Below, one piece after another: positions 1-8,577 of a stretch of DNA of 64,000 nt (position 1 is its first letter; the number at the start of each line of letters is the position of its first letter). A program made the translations under genes and the position numbers. Source of the DNA: Serratia surfactantfaciens (GTDB lineage Bacteria; Pseudomonadota; Gammaproteobacteria; Enterobacterales; Enterobacteriaceae); the NCBI RefSeq assembly GCF_001642805.2, contig NZ_CP016948.1, forward strand, positions 2,604,001 through 2,668,000. The letters run 5' to 3'. Under the pieces are notes generated by a model, which was given only the letters and a program-made list of their open reading frames with translations, was not told the DNA's origin and ran no database searches.

Positions 1-75
1 TTCTTGCAAGGCCAGACCTAACCCAAGCTTGAAAAATTGATTTTGATCGACGATAGCAATATTGACGCGCTCCAT
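1..75 (-). CDS. N-terminus of a receiver-domain (LuxR/FixJ-type) regulator, cut by the window edge
   Basis: The reverse strand from 75 to 1 reads 25 in-frame codons beginning MERVNIAIVDQNQFFKLGLG, preceded by a good ribosome-binding site (AAGGGAGG seven bases before the ATG). A short hydrophobic strand (VNIAIVD) followed by a polar turn and an FxxGL motif is how response-regulator receiver domains of the RcsB/FimZ/NarL type begin. Only the first strand and part of helix 1 are visible, so neither the phospho-acceptor Asp nor the HTH can be checked. The family call is an inference from this short piece. The gene continues to the left. Confidence 0.45.
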   Translation of the reverse strand, partial: MERVNIAIVDQNQFFKLGLGLALQE

Positions 76-775
76 TAACAAACCTCCCTTTTGACTGCGC
101 TTGCCCACTCTCCTTACTGCAATATGCTTGCTGTGATTATTTTTTATTTTTGAGATGCTTTTTAATAAAAAAGCGTTATATGCGATACGGAAACGTCTTC
201 GCCTCGCAAAGGTGTATTTTATATATAACGATATAAGCTCATCAGCCCTGGAGAGCACGCAAAAGCAAGACGCGGGGAAACACCGCGTTTTACAAGGTAA
301 AGGGTTACCGTAAGATATATTTATAGTGCATCATTGCCATCCGTGGTACGGTGCCAAGAATTTTCTCCGATAAGTTAATTTTACTCCAAGAGCGCAATAT
401 ATCCAGATAAATATCGAAAAAAAACATAATATGGAACATAACGCCGTGCTGAATTGATTGTTAAGAGCATCCGATTATGTATTAGGATTTTACTTAGAAG
501 AAAGGCGGGATAATGCTTTATCTCGAAGCGTGCCGTTCCCCTGGCAAGCCATATTAAAAAACTGTCTATAACCATATTAATCTTATTGTAAAAAAAATGC
601 ATAAAAAAAAGCTACACTTTACGGTTGCAAGTGACTGCAAAACTTTCATGGCGATTGATTGAGAAAAGATGAACTCATCGGCGGCCGGAGCAAGAACGTC
701 CAGGCTGGGAAAGCGTTTTTACCGGCGTGACGCAGAGCAAACAGAGGTAATAAATAGTGTCGATCTGAGTAATTT
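76..775. other. AT-rich intergenic region, no convincing gene
   Basis: About 700 bases, clearly richer in A and T than the T6SS genes to the right. It carries the ribosome-binding site and presumably the promoter of the leftward regulator at 1-75. A 73-codon leftward frame (381-602) has no ribosome-binding site and no family look, and I do not call it. No tRNA, clear terminator or repeat array was seen. Confidence 0.5.
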
Positions 776-1066
776 TTATATTTTTTTTAATCGCGTCAGT
801 TTTTTAGCCTCCAGACAGGCAATCAGCCCGAGGTGATCTTTTTTTAACTGTTTATGACTGCCAATGGGCAGAATGACTTTAACCGTTTGCAACTTACCGT
901 GATTATTATAGATATCAAATACAATCACCGGCGGGCCATACCCCTGGATCATGCAGTCTAAAAACCGCAGAGCGGCGCACCCCAAGCGGCTTCTGGCCTC
1001 TACGACAATTTTTTCCGCAAGCTCATCATAGCGGAAAGGTCTTTCCGGCGTCGTCAATATCTTCAT
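776..1066 (-). CDS. unrecognised 96-residue cytoplasmic protein
   Basis: I start the protein at MKILTTPERPFRYDELAEKI (ATG at 1066), because AAGGGAGACCGT lies just upstream. A longer frame reaches 1111 but has no such site. There is no signal peptide or membrane helix. The protein is basic at its C-terminus (KKLTRLKKI). Residues 1-40 look helical and the middle (PPVIVFDIYNNHGKLQTVKV) looks like a beta hairpin. I recognise no family. It is transcribed divergently from the microcin-like gene at 1313, with about 245 bases of shared AT-rich upstream DNA. A role as regulator or partner of that gene is possible but unproven. A typical microcin immunity protein would be a membrane protein, which this is not. 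Confidence 0.6.
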   Translation of the reverse strand: MKILTTPERPFRYDELAEKIVVEARSRLGCAALRFLDCMIQGYGPPVIVFDIYNNHGKLQTVKVILPIGSHKQLKKDHLGLIACLEAKKLTRLKKI

Positions 1067-1312
1067 ACGGTCTCCCTTCGGGTAGATGTCATTCAGATTT
1101 TTAAATAACAAGCGTTATTGCGCAGTGAACGCTGAGGGTAAATGCGATATGAAAAATCAGGATCCAATAACATATAATTTAACGATGCCAAATTAAAATA
1201 ACAAACAACAGAATAGTATAAAAAATGACAACACTTTTGTTGAAAAAAAGACCTGATTTGCAATAATGAAATTGCCTGAAGTAAAGGGCTAACTGAAAAA
1301 GGAGTTTCAATC

Positions 1313-1540
1313 ATGAAAGAACTATCCGCAATTGAAATTGAACAAGTTAACGGTGCTGGTTTTTTTGGTGACGTAGGTACACTGATTGGCAGTGCAGTGG
1401 GAACCGGTATTGATACCATTTCCGCGATTGCCGGTGTTAACCCTGATGCCAAAACCGTTGTCGGCACCATCGGTAAAGGTATTGGTCTGGCCGTCGATGC
1501 GCTGATTTCCAGCGGGTTGCAGATCATCTCGAAACTGTAA
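1313..1540 (+). CDS. microcin-like (class II) bacteriocin precursor with a double-glycine-type leader
   Basis: The 75-residue precursor begins MKELSAIEIEQVNGA, a 15-residue leader of the kind cleaved by peptidase-containing ABC exporters. The leaders of microcins V and E492 are also 15 residues, have the same acidic amphipathic pattern, and end GG or GA. Cleavage after Gly14-Ala15 would release a 60-residue peptide starting GFFGDVG. It is rich in Gly, Ala, Ile and Val, contains several GxxxG motifs (GSAVG, GKGIG), has no Cys, and ends in a Ser (ISKL), so it looks membrane-active and unmodified. A strong ribosome-binding site (AAAAGGAG) precedes the ATG, and a strong terminator follows at 1590. 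No exporter (CvaA/CvaB-like) or obvious immunity gene is in the window. The leader and length are seen; the killing function is inferred. Confidence 0.72.
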   Translation: MKELSAIEIEQVNGAGFFGDVGTLIGSAVGTGIDTISAIAGVNPDAKTVVGTIGKGIGLAVDALISSGLQIISKL

Positions 1541-1589
1541 TAAAAACTCATAATCATCCCTTACTATTTTTTTTAATTCGTTTCATTTT

Positions 1590-1615
1590 AAGCACCTTTG
1601 CGGGTGCTTTTTTTT
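1590..1615 (+). terminator. intrinsic terminator of the microcin-like gene
   Basis: An inverted repeat AAGCACC / GGTGCTT is followed by a run of eight or nine T. It lies about 50 bases after the stop of the microcin-like gene and just before the convergent end of the T6SS operon at 1627. Confidence 0.8.
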
Positions 1616-1626
1616 ACATCAAAGAA

Positions 1627-1740
1627 TCAAAAAATATAAAAGGTCAGAAAAACCATTATCCAGAAAAACAAGCTGGGTATCACCATGATGAAAAAACCCA
1701 TGCGTTTATTGGCGTTTTTAAGCATCCAGTCATAGATCAT
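1627..1740 (-). CDS. 37-residue single-helix membrane peptide, last gene of the T6SS operon
   Basis: Read directly from the reverse strand, the ORF starts MIYDWMLKNANKRMGFFIMV and ends FWIMVFLTFYIF. A good ribosome-binding site (AAGGAG, eight bases before the ATG) precedes it. The first 14 residues are polar and basic. The remaining 23 form one long hydrophobic helix, predicting a bitopic inner-membrane peptide with its N-terminus inside. It lies 67 bases downstream of the 117-residue T6SS-linked gene and on the same strand, so it is probably co-transcribed with tssM. I recognise no family. An immunity peptide or a membrane-complex accessory are both possible. It is below the size usually annotated. 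Confidence 0.55.
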   Translation of the reverse strand: MIYDWMLKNANKRMGFFIMVIPSLFFWIMVFLTFYIF

Positions 1741-1807
1741 CGCACCACTCCTTGTGAATACCAGGAGGCATTTCCACCTCCCGGTATTTTATCCATCGAG
1801 TTGTTGA

Positions 1808-2161
1808 TTACAGTTTCGGCACTTTGGAAAAGAAGTCCGCCATTTCGTGCGGGAACCCTTTCGCAATCGCCGGACGAAGATCGTCCATGGAAACATTAAA
1901 ATCTTTCGGCTGCTCGCCCGTTTGCATTTTTTGGTGTGCGTTCACATTCGATTGCAGACCATTAAAAATGCCCTTCATATTACCGAACATATCATCGCAA
2001 GATTTTGTCACGTTACTCATGACCGACTTGGCCGCGTCGGGCCCCGACATTTGAATATTGCTGACGCCTTGCATAAAGGGTTGGCTCAGCGACGATTGGG
2101 AGTTGGTGCCCAAATTGCCGCCGGCTTTCATGGTTTCTAAAATTTTGGCTGGATCTAACAT
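1808..2161 (-). CDS. 117-residue soluble protein of unknown function at the end of the T6SS operon
   Basis: The ATG at 2161 (MLDPAKILETMKAGGNLGTN) is chosen because GAGGTG sits eight bases upstream. An in-frame GTG at 2170 lies inside that site. The protein has no signal peptide or membrane helix, one Cys, and many Ser, Asn, Met and Gln residues. Its central part (residues 45-80) looks helical (SVMSNVTKSCDDMFGNMKGI). It begins 26 bases after the tssM stop and is co-oriented with the whole cluster, so it is very probably part of the T6SS operon. I recognise no effector, immunity or chaperone motif. Its operon position suggests either a secreted cargo paired with the 37-residue membrane peptide downstream or an accessory subunit. 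This is context only. Confidence 0.7.
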   Translation of the reverse strand: MLDPAKILETMKAGGNLGTNSQSSLSQPFMQGVSNIQMSGPDAAKSVMSNVTKSCDDMFGNMKGIFNGLQSNVNAHQKMQTGEQPKDFNVSMDDLRPAIAKGFPHEMADFFSKVPKL

Positions 2162-2186
2162 GTTTATCACCTCGTTACGGTTGTGT

Positions 2187-5100
2187 TTACATCGCTTTCG
2201 GGCACGAGAATCCTCGCAACGCCCGTGACCAAAGTGGGAAATCTTTCATCGTCGAGCGCAACTCCAGTTTGAGCACGCCAACCACCGACGACATCGACAT
2301 CGTCAGCTCTCGCCTGTCGCTGGCGAGCGGCACCGGATTGCTGGCGTCGAACATCCGGAATAAGGCCCAGGGCCCGTCGAAACTGGCGACCTGGATCTGG
2401 CCGGTGCCGGTGCGGAAGGTCAGTCGAACATAGCTACCGCCTTTCGGGCCCGGCCAATCGATGCGGGTAGGCTGGCTATAACCATGGCTGTAGTTAATCA
2501 CCTGCCCATCGATGTCCAGGGTCGCTTCGGTGATGGTCGGGGTCAGAGACAGCGGTCTGATGAACATGGAGAATGAAAGTTTGTCGCCGGCGCTGAAGAA
2601 GGTATCGCGAATCAAGCGGGCATTTTCAAACGCGCCCAGCGTGCTCGCATTGACGATCCCCTCCGACCCCGGTTTGGCATTCCATTTCTGCGCGTTGACA
2701 TCCACGTAAGCGGCCAGGTTTTCATCGAAGAACTGCTGCATTGCGCCGTTCTGCCCAAACATGCGCGAGAAGTCCTCGATGCCGACCTCCGCTCTGGCGT
2801 TGCGCGAGAACGGATAGCGCCCGCTGATGCTGCCCTTGCACAACCCGGAAGCCAGCGACGAAGCCCCTTTGCTCAGGTTCTTCTGGCTCTGCTGGATCGT
2901 TTGACTGTCCCCAACCTGCAACAGATCCATCATGACGCTGCGCACCGGTTCCGGCTGACGCGCCGCATCCAACTGCAGCCGTTTCAGCGTGCCGCCGGCC
3001 GGTACCACCTGGCCACCGCGCAATGAGGTGGATAGCGTGGTCAACTGGCTGTACAGCGCTTCGAAACTGCGGCTCAGCGGATCGTTGCTGGCATTGGTGG
3101 TCTGCAACAGCTGATACCCCAAGCGGCGAAGCAACTCGAAACGATCTTCCACCGCGCGTTCCGGCGTAAGACGAAAACGCGCACGTTCGCCGGAGATCTC
3201 GCCGAGGATGTCACGCCGTTGCTGTTCGAGGCGATTGCGTTGGCGATCGAACCAGCTCGCCGCATCGCCCTGGTTGGTGCCGGTCATGCTGGTTTCACGC
3301 GCGGCGAAACGCACCAGGTTGGCCAACGGAGACGAAGGATCGGACAGCTGACGCGCCAATATCGCCGCATCCTCCAGCCCGTTGACCGGCCGGGCGCGCA
3401 CGTCGCGCATGAACGCATCCCATTTGTCCGCGTATTCGATGAGATAAAGCTTTCTCGCTTCATCAGCCAACTTTTGTGCGGAGGCCAATGAGTTCACTTT
3501 GTTTTTGCCTTCCGGGCTGTCGCGCAGCACCCAGGACTCTTCTTCGATCATATCCCTGGCGGCGTCATCGAGCTGCGCCAGGAAGACATCGCGGTAGCTG
3601 GCGCGGGTATAGAACCCCGGCACGGCGGTATCGGTCACCGTCGCCTGGCTCTTGCGGCGCAGCATCAAGGACACGTTCGGCCCGGCGGCGTCGGCCAGCG
3701 AAATGTCGTTGATCGCCGCCGGCAGCGGTTTCTCTTCGATGCGGCGCACCACCCGCACCTGCATCGGAATATTCATCGCTTTCACCCGCGCCAGGCGCAG
3801 CAAGTCGCCGTTCATTTTCATGACCGGCGCATTCGGCAGGGAAAACATTTCCCTCAGGTGGTAAGCGAAGATGCCTTTGTTCATGTCGGTGTAACCTTGC
3901 GGCATGAAGCTATCCCAACGCGTCATGAACCAGTCGACCAGCGCCTCGGCGGAACGGTGCGAAGGCTCGCCCATCATCAGATACACTTTCAGCGTGCCGT
4001 AGACGTCCTTGTTGGACGCCGATACGTCATTCTTGAGTTCGTCCGCGATATAGTTTTCCACCGCCGGCCAGAAGATCTGCAGCAAATGGCGCTGATAAGT
4101 CTTTTGCGCCGCGCTGTTGATCAGCTTGTGCTCGAAATAGGGATTCGGCACCGGTGAAACCTCACCGCCCAGCTGCGCGTTCATATAGCCCAACTGCTCA
4201 TAGGCGGAAATGACATCGTCGCTGACGCGGTTAGTGACCGGTATTTCACGCACGATGCGCTTCGTTTCGTCAAAGCGCGCCGCAATGTAGGAGATGTAAT
4301 CACTCTCCCACAGGTAACGCATCGCCAGCAGGTTAAAAGAGACCGCCAACAGAATGAGCACCAGCACATAGCGGCCCAGGGAGCTCATGCGGCTGCCGAG
4401 CGGCCTGGCGTGAGAAGACTGCTGCATCACCCCACGCTCTTGCCGGGCGTAATTCAGCTCCGGGTGATAAATGCGCCCGGTCGGGCGAGCTTCATAGATA
4501 TCCGCCGCTTCCGCGTTGTAAATCGCGCCCTGCGGCGGCAGGGCGATGGTGCTGCCCAGCCAGACCTGCTGCAAATGGCAGGCGTAGCCCACCGGTGTTT
4601 GCGGGAAGATCTGCTCTAACAGGGAATACAGCGGGTTGCCCAGCGATCCCAGCGACTCGGTGAAGAACAGCAGCTGTTGGCGGTTTTGCCCATCCGGCGC
4701 ATCGTGCAGCAGTTCGAGCACGTGATGGCTGACGCGCGCCACCATCTCCCGGTAGAGGGTTTCATACTGTTCGAAGGGCGTTTCGCCCTGGGCGGCGCGG
4801 TTCAGGCTGAACCCCATCCCGTTTTGCAGCAGATCGTCGCCCAGCATGGACAGGAAGGTCTCGCCGCCGACCAGCTGATCGAGGTGACTGATGGTGAGAT
4901 AGACCGGCAGCTCGCTGCGGAACCACGAAGCCATTTCCAGCAGACGCACGCGCAGCGCGTCGGCGACCGACTTTCTTTCGGTCAGCGAAGCGTGCAGCAA
5001 CCAACGCGCATCCAGACACAGCATGATGCCGTCGATGCCCGGATGGCGGCGGTGGCGCCTGATCAGCTTGAACAGAGTATCGCGCGCCCTGGCACCCTCA

Positions 5101-5666
5101 TCGCCGAGGCCGTTCAGCTGCAGCCATTCACCGGAGGTGTCCACATACACCGAATTCTCCGCCAGCCACCAGTTGCAATCCTGGGTTGGCCCGACATCCA
5201 CCGTCTGTTGCAGCCCATAGTGTTCGGCCAGCAAGAAGCGTTCGCCGCTTTCGCCGATCAACGAGGTTTTGCCGCTGCCCGGCGGCCCGATGACCAAAAA
5301 CCAGGGTTTTTCGCTGATGTAACGGCGCGTCAGGCGGTACTTGAAGCGCTGCCAGGGGGTGCGCTGCTTCGACGTGCCGACGTACTGCAAGGTGCGCAAG
5401 GCGTCGTAAAAACGCGAGGTGACGCGATCTCGCTGCGCGGTTTTTCTTTTGGCCGGGGCGGGGGCCCGCGCGTGGCGGAACACCCAGGACAAAAACGTCG
5501 CCACGAACGGCCACAGCGCCCAGCACAGGATCAGAGCGATAATGATGCCTCTGACCCAGACCGACAGCAGCGGGCGGTAGGTGCCGATGGCGATCAGCGG
5601 CCCAATCCACCACACCACCGCACACAGCAGCAAGGCAATCACCAATATGAATGATCTACGTATCAT
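2187..5666 (-). CDS. tssM: T6SS membrane-complex protein TssM (IcmF family)
   Basis: TssM spans the inner membrane and periplasm and, with TssL and TssJ, forms the T6SS trans-envelope complex. The 1,159-residue length is typical. Two membrane helices occupy residues about 4-26 and 38-63, and a third lies near 430-450 (RYVLVLILLAVSFNLLAMRY). A Walker A motif, GPPGSGKTS, is at about 127-135 in the cytoplasmic domain between helices 2 and 3, as in the TssM proteins that keep the NTPase motif. The long remainder is the periplasmic domain, with the IcmF/DUF1215 C-terminal region (FSMFIRPLSLTPTITEATLD) near residue 1,030. The gene follows tssL after 35 bases with its own ribosome-binding site (AAGGAA). 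Confidence 0.96.
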   Translation of the reverse strand: MIRRSFILVIALLLCAVVWWIGPLIAIGTYRPLLSVWVRGIIIALILCWALWPFVATFLSWVFRHARAPAPAKRKTAQRDRVTSRFYDALRTLQYVGTSKQRTPWQRFKYRLTRRYISEKPWFLVIGPPGSGKTSLIGESGERFLLAEHYGLQQTVDVGPTQDCNWWLAENSVYVDTSGEWLQLNGLGDEGARARDTLFKLIRRHRRHPGIDGIMLCLDARWLLHASLTERKSVADALRVRLLEMASWFRSELPVYLTISHLDQLVGGETFLSMLGDDLLQNGMGFSLNRAAQGETPFEQYETLYREMVARVSHHVLELLHDAPDGQNRQQLLFFTESLGSLGNPLYSLLEQIFPQTPVGYACHLQQVWLGSTIALPPQGAIYNAEAADIYEARPTGRIYHPELNYARQERGVMQQSSHARPLGSRMSSLGRYVLVLILLAVSFNLLAMRYLWESDYISYIAARFDETKRIVREIPVTNRVSDDVISAYEQLGYMNAQLGGEVSPVPNPYFEHKLINSAAQKTYQRHLLQIFWPAVENYIADELKNDVSASNKDVYGTLKVYLMMGEPSHRSAEALVDWFMTRWDSFMPQGYTDMNKGIFAYHLREMFSLPNAPVMKMNGDLLRLARVKAMNIPMQVRVVRRIEEKPLPAAINDISLADAAGPNVSLMLRRKSQATVTDTAVPGFYTRASYRDVFLAQLDDAARDMIEEESWVLRDSPEGKNKVNSLASAQKLADEARKLYLIEYADKWDAFMRDVRARPVNGLEDAAILARQLSDPSSPLANLVRFAARETSMTGTNQGDAASWFDRQRNRLEQQRRDILGEISGERARFRLTPERAVEDRFELLRRLGYQLLQTTNASNDPLSRSFEALYSQLTTLSTSLRGGQVVPAGGTLKRLQLDAARQPEPVRSVMMDLLQVGDSQTIQQSQKNLSKGASSLASGLCKGSISGRYPFSRNARAEVGIEDFSRMFGQNGAMQQFFDENLAAYVDVNAQKWNAKPGSEGIVNASTLGAFENARLIRDTFFSAGDKLSFSMFIRPLSLTPTITEATLDIDGQVINYSHGYSQPTRIDWPGPKGGSYVRLTFRTGTGQIQVASFDGPWALFRMFDASNPVPLASDRRELTMSMSSVVGVLKLELRSTMKDFPLWSRALRGFSCPKAM

Positions 5667-5701
5667 ATAATTTCCTTATTATCTCTACGCCGACGGATGT
5701 C

Positions 5702-7213
5702 TTAGTTATCCTCGGGGACCTCGGCGGCTACCCCTGCCTGATTCAACGTGGCAGACGGTGAAGCCATCTCCCTCTCGCCGATTTTCCAAAGGATGTCCAC
5801 CCGGCGGTTGCGGCGGCGCCCTTCTTCCGTCGCGTTGTCGTCCAGCGGCTCCTGATCGCCCTTGCCGACCGATGTCACGGTGCGGTTGTATTTACTGTTG
5901 GCCAAGGATTCTCGCAGCTTGTCGGCCACCGTCTGCGCGCGAGCTTCCGAGAGTTTCAGGTTGGAGTTGTTGGAGGTGTTGCGATACGGTTTGTTGTCGG
6001 TATGCCCGATCACCTCCAGATCGCCCGGCCACGGCGCCAGCGCCTCCCCCAAACGCTCAATGTTGCGTTTCTTTTTAAACTCTTCCGACAGCTTCGACTG
6101 CCCGGTGGCGAAAGCGCCGTCGGAGGTGAAGATCAACAGCCAGCCGCGCGGATCGGCGCGCACCTCCAACCACCCTTCGCTGAGGATTTGCGGCAGCGGC
6201 TGCGGCAGCGTCTCCATGATGTTGATTTTGCGCGGCTGCGGTGGCGTCCAAGCCAGAATGGCGTTGCGCAGCGCGCGCGACTGATCGTGCAGATACCAGG
6301 CGGCCGAGGCGTACGCCAGCAGCGCTATCGCCAGGCCGTAGCACAGCAGCTTGAGCGGCGTGATGCGGGTGGCCTTGCGCACCACGCTGCTCGGTTCGGC
6401 ATCGGCCAGCGTCTGCGTCGGGTTCTGGCTGTACAGATAACCGTCAAGACGGTTGCGCACGTCGGCCAGCAGCACCGCGCCGCGCTCCATCACGTGGTAT
6501 TGCCCTTCGAAGCCCAGCGACAGGATCAGATCGTAGAACGCCAGGATCTCCTTATTGCGCGGCGAGGCGGCCAGATACTCTTGCAGGTGCTCGAAGCACT
6601 TTTCCCCGCCCCAGGCGTCGCGATAAAACTCCACCAGCAGGCTGAGATTCAGTTCGCCCGACTCCAGCGTGCCCATGCAGCACTCGTCCACGTAGGAGCA
6701 CAGCAGATAGGCCAGCTTGTCGACATCGCTCGGCGCGACGTGATCCGCCAACAGCGTCTGCTGGAACTGTTGGATCTCGCGCACGATCTGCGCGCGCACC
6801 GCGCCCGGATTCAGCTGTTTCTGATCGCGTACCCGCTCCACCTGCAGCAAGACCGGAATGGCGGCGGCGATCAGTGGATTGTCCCAGTGGCCCATCATCA
6901 CCCCGGGCTTGCTCAGCGCGGCGCGGCCAAACAAGCCGTTCGAGGCCGTCGCCGTGTCCCCCTGGCGGTCGCCAGGGGCGGGATCGCTGTTTTCCGGCGC
7001 GGCGCTTTCCGCTTCATAAGGCTTGGGTTCGGTGGGCGCCGCCACCCCGGCGCTCCCCGGCCGCAGCTTGGCGGCCAACGCCCGCGCGCCGAAGGACAGC
7101 GCGGCGATTTCCGCCGTCGTTTTGCCTACCGTGCCGGACGCGGGGAGGCGCGGCGTCGCGTTGTTGCGCGTTACCGCCATCGCCTCGCGTATTTTTCTCT
7201 CGAATTCGTTCAT
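5702..7213 (-). CDS. tssL: T6SS membrane-complex protein TssL with C-terminal OmpA-like peptidoglycan-binding domain
   Basis: The 503-residue protein is an extended TssL. A proline/alanine-rich N-terminal linker (to about 90) leads into a DotU/IcmH cytoplasmic domain (about 100-265, with LAYLLCSYVDECCMGTLESG). One membrane helix follows near 288-310 (LLCYGLAIALLAYASAAWYL), then a periplasmic OmpA-like domain containing VIGHTDNKPYRN and a closing RRNRRVDI. The OmpA-like part should anchor the complex to peptidoglycan, which in other systems is done by a separate TagL. The start overlaps the tssK stop by four bases (ATGA), so the two are translationally coupled. Confidence 0.95.
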   Translation of the reverse strand: MNEFERKIREAMAVTRNNATPRLPASGTVGKTTAEIAALSFGARALAAKLRPGSAGVAAPTEPKPYEAESAAPENSDPAPGDRQGDTATASNGLFGRAALSKPGVMMGHWDNPLIAAAIPVLLQVERVRDQKQLNPGAVRAQIVREIQQFQQTLLADHVAPSDVDKLAYLLCSYVDECCMGTLESGELNLSLLVEFYRDAWGGEKCFEHLQEYLAASPRNKEILAFYDLILSLGFEGQYHVMERGAVLLADVRNRLDGYLYSQNPTQTLADAEPSSVVRKATRITPLKLLCYGLAIALLAYASAAWYLHDQSRALRNAILAWTPPQPRKINIMETLPQPLPQILSEGWLEVRADPRGWLLIFTSDGAFATGQSKLSEEFKKKRNIERLGEALAPWPGDLEVIGHTDNKPYRNTSNNSNLKLSEARAQTVADKLRESLANSKYNRTVTSVGKGDQEPLDDNATEEGRRRNRRVDILWKIGEREMASPSATLNQAGVAAEVPEDN

Positions 7214-8577
7214 CCCACCCTCCCTTGCCTTAATCCCCAGACGTCAAAGCGCAAGTCCGGGAAATCCCCCACGATGCTGAGCGCCATCGCCGAGCCGCCC
7301 ATCATCTCCTTGTAAATCGGGTCAGCATGATCAACCTCGAAATAGATGCTGTTCGGGTAATACGGTATGTGCCGCGGCGGCGAAGCCATAGGCAGCAAGC
7401 GAGCGCCCGGTAATTGAAGATCGATCAGCTGAATGATTTTCTCGACCGGCCCCAGTTTGACCTGCGCGGGGAAATACGAGCGCAGATGCTCGATGGACAA
7501 CCCGCAGCTGACGGCAAACACCAGTTTTTCCAGACGCAGCTGCGAGTCGTTCGGGCACAGATAAATGCTGTCGCCGCGATCGATAAACGGCAGCGCCACC
7601 GCCGGCGCTTCGATCACCAGCGACAGCGCGCGACGGATCGAGGCGAACAGCTGGAAATAGCAGTTGTGCGGCTCATCGTGCAGATACACCAAATCGGCGC
7701 GATCCCAGAGACGTTCGCCGCCGGGAATGATGCTGAGCCGCCCCAACAGGCTCAGCAGCGTGTCGAACAGGGTTTCAGGGTGCACCTGCGGGCTGGCCAA
7801 CAGTTGGCTGATGCGCAAATTGAACTCGCTCAAGGTTTGCAGCAACAGCAACTCCAGCAGCTCGGAAAGCCCGCCGATCGTCATGTGCACGTCCGGACGG
7901 AAGACCGATTCCAGACGTTGGCTGATCAGCCCAAGCAGTTCGGTGGTGAACGCGGGCAGCCAGCCGATGGCGCGGAAATCCAGCATCGGCGGCAAGGCGC
8001 GCTCATCCAGCAGCACCCGACGATCGCTGGTGAGCTCGCGCACGAAGCCGACCGGCAAAACGCTTTCCGCGCTGCTGACCGCATCCTCCAGGCTTAGCCG
8101 CGTCACCAGGCTCCCCAGCTGCATCGTGCATACGCGCGGTGTCCCTTCCAGACTGACGCCGTGGTTGCGATCCGGCACATCGGCGTCCATGGTGCGAAAG
8201 CGGCTGCTTTTCCGCTCATCCTGGATAAGATCGATCTGGGCATTGCCGGCAATGTCCATCAGCACGGACAGGCACACCACTTTCCCCTGGCAGCCTTCTC
8301 CCAGCACCAGCGGCGGCGGCAGCGGAATATCCTCAGGCATGCTGAACGCCGTGCCGTCGGGGAAAACGCCCTTGGCTTTCTTCAGCGCAAACTTGCCCTG
8401 CTCCAATAGCCCGTTGTCGATCTCCAGCGCCAGGAACCCCCAGGTGAAGGTTTCGACGCTGCGCAAGCGCGCTTCAATCAAGTGCTCGAAAAAACGTTCC
8501 TGCTGCTGGAAATGCTGCGGTTCCATCAACATGCCTTCTACCCAGGCGACGCGTTGTTTAGGTAACATGTCATTCAT
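7210..8577 (-). CDS. tssK: T6SS baseplate adaptor TssK
   Basis: TssK links the baseplate to the membrane complex through TssL and TssM. The 455-residue product has the usual length and the characteristic N-terminus (RVAWVEGMLMEPQHFQQQER). The start overlaps tssJ by eight bases. An alternative Met three codons in (MLPKQRVAW) cannot be excluded. No signal peptide or membrane segment is present, as expected for a cytoplasmic trimer. The order tssJ-tssK-tssL-tssM is the common module for the membrane complex and its adaptor. Confidence 0.96.
   Translation of the reverse strand: MNDMLPKQRVAWVEGMLMEPQHFQQQERFFEHLIEARLRSVETFTWGFLALEIDNGLLEQGKFALKKAKGVFPDGTAFSMPEDIPLPPPLVLGEGCQGKVVCLSVLMDIAGNAQIDLIQDERKSSRFRTMDADVPDRNHGVSLEGTPRVCTMQLGSLVTRLSLEDAVSSAESVLPVGFVRELTSDRRVLLDERALPPMLDFRAIGWLPAFTTELLGLISQRLESVFRPDVHMTIGGLSELLELLLLQTLSEFNLRISQLLASPQVHPETLFDTLLSLLGRLSIIPGGERLWDRADLVYLHDEPHNCYFQLFASIRRALSLVIEAPAVALPFIDRGDSIYLCPNDSQLRLEKLVFAVSCGLSIEHLRSYFPAQVKLGPVEKIIQLIDLQLPGARLLPMASPPRHIPYYPNSIYFEVDHADPIYKEMMGGSAMALSIVGDFPDLRFDVWGLRQGRVG

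Noticed and set aside
381..602. Leftward 73-codon frame in the AT-rich left flank
   Set aside because: No ribosome-binding site and no recognisable pattern; length is unremarkable in such DNA.
776..1066. The 96-residue gene as immunity protein of the microcin-like peptide
   Set aside because: It is divergent, soluble and without membrane helices, unlike known microcin immunity proteins.
4677..5654. Long rightward open frame of 325 codons
   Set aside because: It is the antisense shadow of tssM in GC-rich DNA and has Gln/Arg/His-rich, unprotein-like composition.
6002..7315. Rightward open frame of 437 codons across tssL
   Set aside because: Antisense shadow of tssL and tssK; no ribosome-binding site, no family features.
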